Assembly (NCBI GenBank): GCA_903907185.1
Contig: CAIVND010000105.1
Location: forward strand, 1-9,730
From: an uncultured Acidimicrobiaceae bacterium
GTDB taxonomy: Bacteria > Actinomycetota > Acidimicrobiia > Acidimicrobiales > Bog-793
DNA: 9,730 bases
Direction of reading: 5' to 3'
Shown here: in pieces, positions 6,720 through 9,730 of the stretch
Layout: each line of letters begins with the position of its first letter
Numbering within the stretch: position 1 is the first letter of the stretch
Notes under the pieces: generated by a model
What the model was told of the DNA's origin: nothing
The model's database searches: none
What the model saw: only the letters and a program-made list of their open reading frames with translations
Position numbers and translations under genes: made by a program

Positions 6720-6760
6720 TGCGAGCCGCGAGGACGAGGTGTGCGATCGATCGGCTCGCA
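6720..6760. repeat. Perfect 9-bp inverted repeat, possible operator
   Basis: TGCGAGCCG at 6720-6728 is repeated inverted as CGGCTCGCA at 6752-6760, with 23 bases between. The spacer ends in a GATCGATC palindrome. The arms are 32 bases apart start to start, about three helical turns, and the repeat ends about 26 bases before the proposed xth -10 box. It could be a paired regulator site or a cruciform/hairpin; no regulator is identified. Confidence 0.35.
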
Positions 6761-6786
6761 TGCTGGCTAGTACCTCTGACGCTTGC

Positions 6787-6792
6787 TACCGT
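6787..6792 (+). promoter_or_regulatory. Possible -10 box for a leaderless xth mRNA
   Basis: TACCGT fits TANNNT and ends seven bases before the ATG at 6800. No Shine-Dalgarno is present between them, so transcription probably begins at or beside the start codon. The -35 region is weak. Confidence 0.4.
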
Positions 6793-6799
6793 TACGCAG

Positions 6800-7597
6800 A
6801 TGCGGATTGTCTCGTGGAACGTGAACGGCATCAGGGCGGTCATCCGAAAGGATCTCTTTGCCCCATTTCTTGGGGCGATCGATCCCGATGTGCTCTGTCT
6901 ACAAGAGACGAAGGCGCAGGCAGAACAGGTGACTATCGACCTTCCCGGATATGACATCTATTGGAACTCTGCAGAGAAGAAGGGCTATTCGGGGACCGCG
7001 ATCTTCTCGAAACCTGCTCCGTTGCGGGTGGTCAACGGACTCTCTGATGAGGTGATCTTGAAGCATGGGGTCGTCGGCGATGCCTTTGGCGACCCAAATA
7101 CCGAGGGAAGAGTCCTCACCGCCGAATACGAGAAGTTCTTCCTCGTCACTGCCTACACGCCAAACGCGAAGGACGACCTCGGCCGGTTGGTTCTTCGCCA
7201 TCAGCAGTGGGACCCTGCGTTTCTTGGCTATGCGAAAAAGTTGGAGGAGACCAAGCCCGTGATCTTCTGCGGCGACCTCAACGTGGCTCACACCCCTGAT
7301 GATCTTGCCAATCCCAAGCCAAATGTTGGAAAGAAGGGCTTTACCAACGAGGAGCGCCAGGGATTCCAGAACTTTCTCGATGCGGGCTTTATCGACACCT
7401 TTCGGATGTTTCATCAGGGAAACGGGTTTTATAGCTGGTGGTCAAATTTTGCAAAGGCACGCGAGCGCAACGTTGGGTGGAGGATCGACTACTTCTTGGT
7501 CTCGGAGAGTCTTCGCTCTCATATCACCAACGCCGAGATCCATGCGGAGATTATGGGAAGCGATCACTGTCCCGTGAGCATCACACTCGACCTCTAG
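6800..7597 (+). CDS. xth: Exodeoxyribonuclease III / AP endonuclease
   Basis: The 265-residue product has the normal ExoIII length and fold marks of the Mg-dependent endonuclease/exonuclease/phosphatase family. These are RIVSWNVNGIRA at the N-terminus, the metal-binding Glu36 in CLQETKA, the YTPNAK segment, GDLNVAH in the centre, WRIDYFLVS, and the C-terminal SDHCPV motif with the catalytic Asp-His pair. It cleaves DNA at abasic sites and trims 3' ends in base excision repair. ATG 6800 is chosen because it is the family N-terminus. An upstream in-frame ATG at 6713 would add 29 residues unlike ExoIII, translated across the inverted repeat. There is no Shine-Dalgarno, so a leaderless transcript is likely. 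It is divergent from fabD and convergent with the tRNA-Leu gene, with 14 bases between. Confidence 0.95.
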   Translation: MRIVSWNVNGIRAVIRKDLFAPFLGAIDPDVLCLQETKAQAEQVTIDLPGYDIYWNSAEKKGYSGTAIFSKPAPLRVVNGLSDEVILKHGVVGDAFGDPNTEGRVLTAEYEKFFLVTAYTPNAKDDLGRLVLRHQQWDPAFLGYAKKLEETKPVIFCGDLNVAHTPDDLANPKPNVGKKGFTNEERQGFQNFLDAGFIDTFRMFHQGNGFYSWWSNFAKARERNVGWRIDYFLVSESLRSHITNAEIHAEIMGSDHCPVSITLDL

Positions 7598-7611
7598 GAA
7601 CATTCGGTTTG

Positions 7612-7694
7612 TGCCCGGGGCGGGAGTCGAACCCGCACACCCTTTCAGATAGTGGATTTTGAGTCCACCGCGTCTACCATTCCGCCACCCGGGC
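7612..7694 (-). tRNA. tRNA-Leu, anticodon CAA
   Basis: On the minus strand the 83-base gene has a 7-bp acceptor stem (GCCCGGG with CCCGGGC) and discriminator A. The D arm is GCG...CGC. The anticodon stem GTGGA/TCCAC encloses the loop CTCAAAA, giving anticodon CAA, which reads UUG. A long class II variable arm and a T arm GCGGG/CCCGC with TTCGACT complete it. The class II shape and CAA anticodon agree on leucine. The 3' CCA is not encoded (CAA follows the discriminator). No T-run terminator is seen before it meets the end of xth. Confidence 0.95.
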
Positions 7695-7703
7695 AATCGC
7701 ACT

Positions 7704-7732
7704 ACGTTACCTGACCCGCCTCTCGCCTTGAA
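7704..7732 (-). promoter_or_regulatory. Possible promoter of tRNA-Leu
   Basis: On the minus strand, TTCAAG (7732-7727) and TAACGT (7709-7704) are separated by 17 bases. The -10 ends nine bases before the tRNA 5' end. The -35 matches the consensus at only three positions, so this is a weak call. Confidence 0.3.
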
Positions 7733-7772
7733 GCGATCGACGGCGTCGCTAGGAGGATGAGAGGCTGAACAG

Positions 7773-8891
7773 ATGCGCATCAACAGCATTGAACTTCGTG
7801 CGCTCGATCTCACGCTGGTGAATCCACTGCGGACCAGTGTCGGCGAGTACGCGTTCCGACCGATCACCGTGGTTCGGATCGTGACTGAAACTGCTGATGG
7901 AATCGGCGAATGCTCTGCGCTTGCGGCGCCGACCTACACCGAGGAGTACGCGGCAGGTGCTGAGGCGGTGCTCGTCGAGCACCTGATTCCACGACTGATG
8001 CGAACAGTAGGAACGGACCTCGACGTGTTGAGCCAGCTGCAGGTGCTCAATGAGGTTCGCGGCCATCCAATGGCTAAGGCAGCACTTGAGATGGCACTCC
8101 TTGATGCCTCGCTTCGTGAGCAGGGTATCGCGCTCGGCGAGTTCCTCGGGGCAACAAAGACGAGCGTCTTTGCTGGTGCAAATCTCAGCATCGGGAGTCC
8201 AGATGCGGTAATCGCGGCCGCTCAGATCGCAGTCGATGGGGGCTATCAACGCTTGAAGGTCAAGATCGCACCTGGAGCAGACCTTGAGGTACTGACCGCT
8301 CTCGGTGCAACCTTTCCCCAGGTCGCGCTCGCTGTGGATGCCAATGGTGCCTACGACCCACACAACTCGGAGCATCGCGAGGTACTTCGAGCACTCGATG
8401 GCCTCGGGCTTTCGCTTATCGAACAGCCCTATGGACCCGATGAACTTTCGGCGCATGCGGAGCTTGTCCGAGACTTTGAAACGCCAATCTTCCTCGACGA
8501 GTCGATTGTCTCGATGGGGGCGCTCCGAGTTGCCATCGAACTCAAGGCCTGTGGTGGAATCTCGGTCAAGCCAGCTCGAGTTGGTGGCGTTTTAGTGGCG
8601 AGCGCTATGCATGATCTCTGCGTGGATGAGGGTCTTCACCTTGCGATCGGCGGGATGCTCGAGTCAGGCATTGGTCGGGCTGCTGCACTTGCGGTGGGGG
8701 CACTACCCGGTTTTGACCTACCGGGTGATCTTGGGGGATCTGAACGCTATTTCTCGCCCGATCTGACCCAGGCCCACGAGGTTCACTCTGGCCGAATAGC
8801 ACTCCCGGAGGGTCCTGGACTTGGTGTTTCGATACGGGAGGATGTGCTCGACGCCCACACCGTTCGGGTCCACCGCTTCCCGACGCCCTGA
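7773..8891 (+). CDS. menC: o-Succinylbenzoate synthase (enolase superfamily)
   Basis: The 372-residue protein is a muconate-lactonising subgroup enolase-superfamily enzyme. The N-terminal capping domain (about 1-125) includes the GIGECSALAAPTYTEEY loop typical of MenC2/N-succinylamino acid racemases. The barrel carries the catalytic KVK (Lys162, Lys164), metal ligands Asp189, Glu217 and Asp242, and the second catalytic Lys266 in SVKPARVGG. OSBS dehydrates SHCHC to o-succinylbenzoate in menaquinone synthesis, using Mg in the cytoplasm. No other men gene is in the window, so N-succinylamino acid racemase activity, alone or in addition, cannot be excluded. The ATG at 7773 has GAGAGG eight bases upstream (7759-7764). 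It is divergent from the tRNA. Confidence 0.87.
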   Translation: MRINSIELRALDLTLVNPLRTSVGEYAFRPITVVRIVTETADGIGECSALAAPTYTEEYAAGAEAVLVEHLIPRLMRTVGTDLDVLSQLQVLNEVRGHPMAKAALEMALLDASLREQGIALGEFLGATKTSVFAGANLSIGSPDAVIAAAQIAVDGGYQRLKVKIAPGADLEVLTALGATFPQVALAVDANGAYDPHNSEHREVLRALDGLGLSLIEQPYGPDELSAHAELVRDFETPIFLDESIVSMGALRVAIELKACGGISVKPARVGGVLVASAMHDLCVDEGLHLAIGGMLESGIGRAAALAVGALPGFDLPGDLGGSERYFSPDLTQAHEVHSGRIALPEGPGLGVSIREDVLDAHTVRVHRFPTP

Positions 8892-8915
8892 ACCCTCCTG
8901 TCAAGGTCCTAAACT
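8888..8915 (+). promoter_or_regulatory. Possible promoter of the coiled-coil gene
   Basis: CTGAAC (8888-8893, overlapping the menC stop) and TAAACT (8910-8915) are spaced by 16 bases. TAAACT ends nine bases before the ATG at 8925. No Shine-Dalgarno stands before that ATG, only a C-rich run, so a nearly leaderless transcript is possible. Confidence 0.35.
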
Positions 8916-8924
8916 GTCCCCCCT

Positions 8925-9287
8925 ATGCAGACGGCAACATCACAACACAATGAGCCAGAGGATCACCTCCCGGGTCGCGATGGTTCCGAGCACCATGTCC
9001 CCGAGCACTTTGTGATGGTCGAGCAGCAGCTCTTTGATGTTCATGCCATCCTCGATGTTCGACGTGCTGAACTTGAGCTCGTTGCGATCCAGCTGATGGA
9101 TGCCCAGCACATCTTTGAGGAGGCCAACGCTCGAGTCGCTCTCGCGGAGACGCCCCTGGCCCAACGTGAGCATGGCGAGGCACGCCGGAGACTGCACGAA
9201 CTACAGATCCGTCATGAGAGGGCCACCCAAGAGGTAAATGAGCTTGTGAGCACAAAAGATATGCTCCTTGCAAAGCTCGTAGGCTGA
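8925..9287 (+). CDS. Small charged coiled-coil protein of unknown function
   Basis: I do not recognise this 120-residue protein. Residues 1-29 are polar, His/Glu-rich and probably disordered. From about residue 30 to 117 it is almost wholly helical in character, rich in Glu, Arg, Gln and Leu with Leu/Ile/Val/Ala at roughly heptad spacing, so one or two long coiled-coil helices are likely. There is no signal peptide, membrane segment, cysteine or catalytic motif. The ATG at 8925 lacks a Shine-Dalgarno but follows a plausible -10 box; a GTG at 9013 would start at the helical part but also lacks a site. It lies 33 bases after menC and 100 bases before the pdtaR-like gene, in the same direction. 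That it is real is inferred from its codon-like reading and from filling the space between two solid genes. Confidence 0.6.
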   Translation: MQTATSQHNEPEDHLPGRDGSEHHVPEHFVMVEQQLFDVHAILDVRRAELELVAIQLMDAQHIFEEANARVALAETPLAQREHGEARRRLHELQIRHERATQEVNELVSTKDMLLAKLVG

Positions 9288-9387
9288 TGGAGAAGCGAGA
9301 ACGAGCCACTTCAGGTTCTCGATTCTCAATCCAGTGTTCATCGGTCGAGACTGAGTGACTGTCGAATTATTGAAGGAGCACACCGCG

Positions 9388-9730
9388 TTGGCACGGACTG
9401 TAGTAATCGCTGAGGACGAAGCAATCGTCCGTCTTGACCTCCGAGAGATCCTTGAAGAGGAGGGCTACTCAGTCGTCGGTGAGGCTGGACGTGGGGACGA
9501 AGCCGTTGCATTGGTCCGCCAGCATCGGCCTGACCTTGTCATCTTGGACATCAAGATGCCGGGCATGGATGGACTTGCGGCGGCGCGTGAGATCTCGAGT
9601 GACAATTGGACGGCGGTATTGATCTTGACGGCGTTCAGTCAACGTGACCTTGTTGATCAGGCACGGGACGCGGGAGCGCTTGCCTATCTCGTCAAGCCCT
9701 TTCAAAAAGAAGAGCTCCTCCCTGCGATCG
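9388..9730 (+). CDS. pdtaR: PdtaR-type response regulator, 5' part
   Basis: The first 114 residues are seen; the gene runs off the window. They form a complete receiver domain: acidic pocket Glu9-Asp10, phosphoacceptor Asp54 in VILDIKMPG, Thr81 in LTAFSQRDLV, and Lys103 in YLVKPF. The wording (AEDEAIVRLDL, GEAG, TAFSQRDLV, AGALAYLVKPF) closely resembles mycobacterial PdtaR (Rv1626). In that family an ANTAR RNA-binding domain follows, used for antitermination under control of the histidine kinase PdtaS; that part lies outside this window. The start is TTG 9388 because GAAGGAG (9372-9378) stands nine bases upstream and the receiver begins at once. An in-frame TTG at 9370 is possible but has no site. 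No sensor kinase is visible here. Confidence 0.88.
   Translation, partial: MARTVVIAEDEAIVRLDLREILEEEGYSVVGEAGRGDEAVALVRQHRPDLVILDIKMPGMDGLAAAREISSDNWTAVLILTAFSQRDLVDQARDAGALAYLVKPFQKEELLPAI

Larger units (their letters stand above)
6531..6799. other. Divergent fabD-xth intergenic region
   Basis: No supported gene lies here. The minus-strand frame that crosses it (6957 to 6550) runs antisense into xth, lacks a ribosome site, and resembles nothing I know. The region should hold the promoters of both the fab operon and xth. A TTGACC lies at 6573-6568 on the minus strand but has no matching -10 at good spacing before the fabD start. The clearest structure is a 9-bp inverted repeat (6720-6728 with 6752-6760), described separately. 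Confidence 0.6.

Noticed and set aside
6713..6799. N-terminal extension of exodeoxyribonuclease III from ATG 6713
   Set aside because: The 29 added residues do not match the family, and the strand that begins ExoIII starts at ATG 6800.
6550..6957. A 135-residue minus-strand frame upstream of fabD
   Set aside because: Its first part is antisense to xth, it has no ribosome site, and its sequence (Ser/Arg/Thr-rich) resembles no family I know. A shorter start inside the intergenic region was also considered and lacks support.
7612..7694. tRNA-Leu as an integration site
   Set aside because: No integrase, no repeated 3' tRNA end and no foreign-looking flank is present; menC and xth on either side are ordinary chromosomal genes.
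7757..7768. Tiny reading frame (Met-Arg-Gly-stop) before menC
   Set aside because: Its ATG directly abuts AGGAGG with no spacer, so a ribosome could not use that site. I see it as chance within the menC ribosome-binding region.
7749..8456. A 235-residue minus-strand frame
   Set aside because: It is fully antisense to menC, whose catalytic residues are all present. The frame is a by-product of menC codon use.
1..9730. CRISPR array, insertion sequence, prophage or defence genes
   Set aside because: No spaced direct repeats, transposase, phage or nuclease-defence proteins were found. Apart from the first 75 bases the window reads as housekeeping chromosome.

Overview
The window looks like ordinary chromosome from a moderately GC-rich actinobacterium. 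The evidence is a PdtaR-type (NasT/Rv1626-like) response regulator, a MabA-like FabG, frequent GTG and TTG starts, several genes without a Shine-Dalgarno site that sit just behind a TANNNT box, and a tRNA-Leu with no encoded CCA. A member of the Acidimicrobiia is my best guess. This is an inference from protein style and base composition judged by eye; no database search was possible.

Layout. Positions 1-75 are AT-rich and unlike the rest of the window. They abut the C-terminal (FDX-ACB) end of a phenylalanyl-tRNA synthetase beta chain that lacks everything upstream. An 8-base gap then leads to a Maf-type nucleotide pyrophosphatase (511-1113) and a secreted class A beta-lactamase-like serine hydrolase (1130-1990). 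Convergent to these, on the minus strand, is a type II fatty acid synthesis operon read from 6530 down to 2011: fabD (fused to a biotinyl/lipoyl-like domain), fabH, fabG, acpP, fabF. Divergent from fabD across a 269-base intergenic region is exodeoxyribonuclease III (6800-7597). It is followed by tRNA-Leu(CAA) on the minus strand, an o-succinylbenzoate synthase/enolase-superfamily gene (menC, 7773-8891), a small coiled-coil protein of unknown function (8925-9287), and the start of a PdtaR-type response regulator that runs off the right edge.

How the genes work together. FabD loads malonyl onto ACP, FabH starts the chain, FabG reduces the beta-ketoacyl-ACP and FabF elongates it; the dehydratase and enoyl reductase are not in this window. 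Reading frames are tightly coupled: fabD/fabH overlap as TAGTG, fabH/fabG overlap by 4 or 19 bases, and acpP/fabF overlap as TAATG. Only acpP has a long leader (149 bases) and a strong Shine-Dalgarno site, as expected for a product needed in excess.

Most of the window is housekeeping. The part most worth a second look is the end of fabD. There the enzyme is fused in frame to a BCCP-like fold whose biotinylation hairpin has been lost. The joint carries a Shine-Dalgarno sequence, an 8-bp hairpin, a T run and an ATG, in an arrangement that looks like an internal start or an attenuator.
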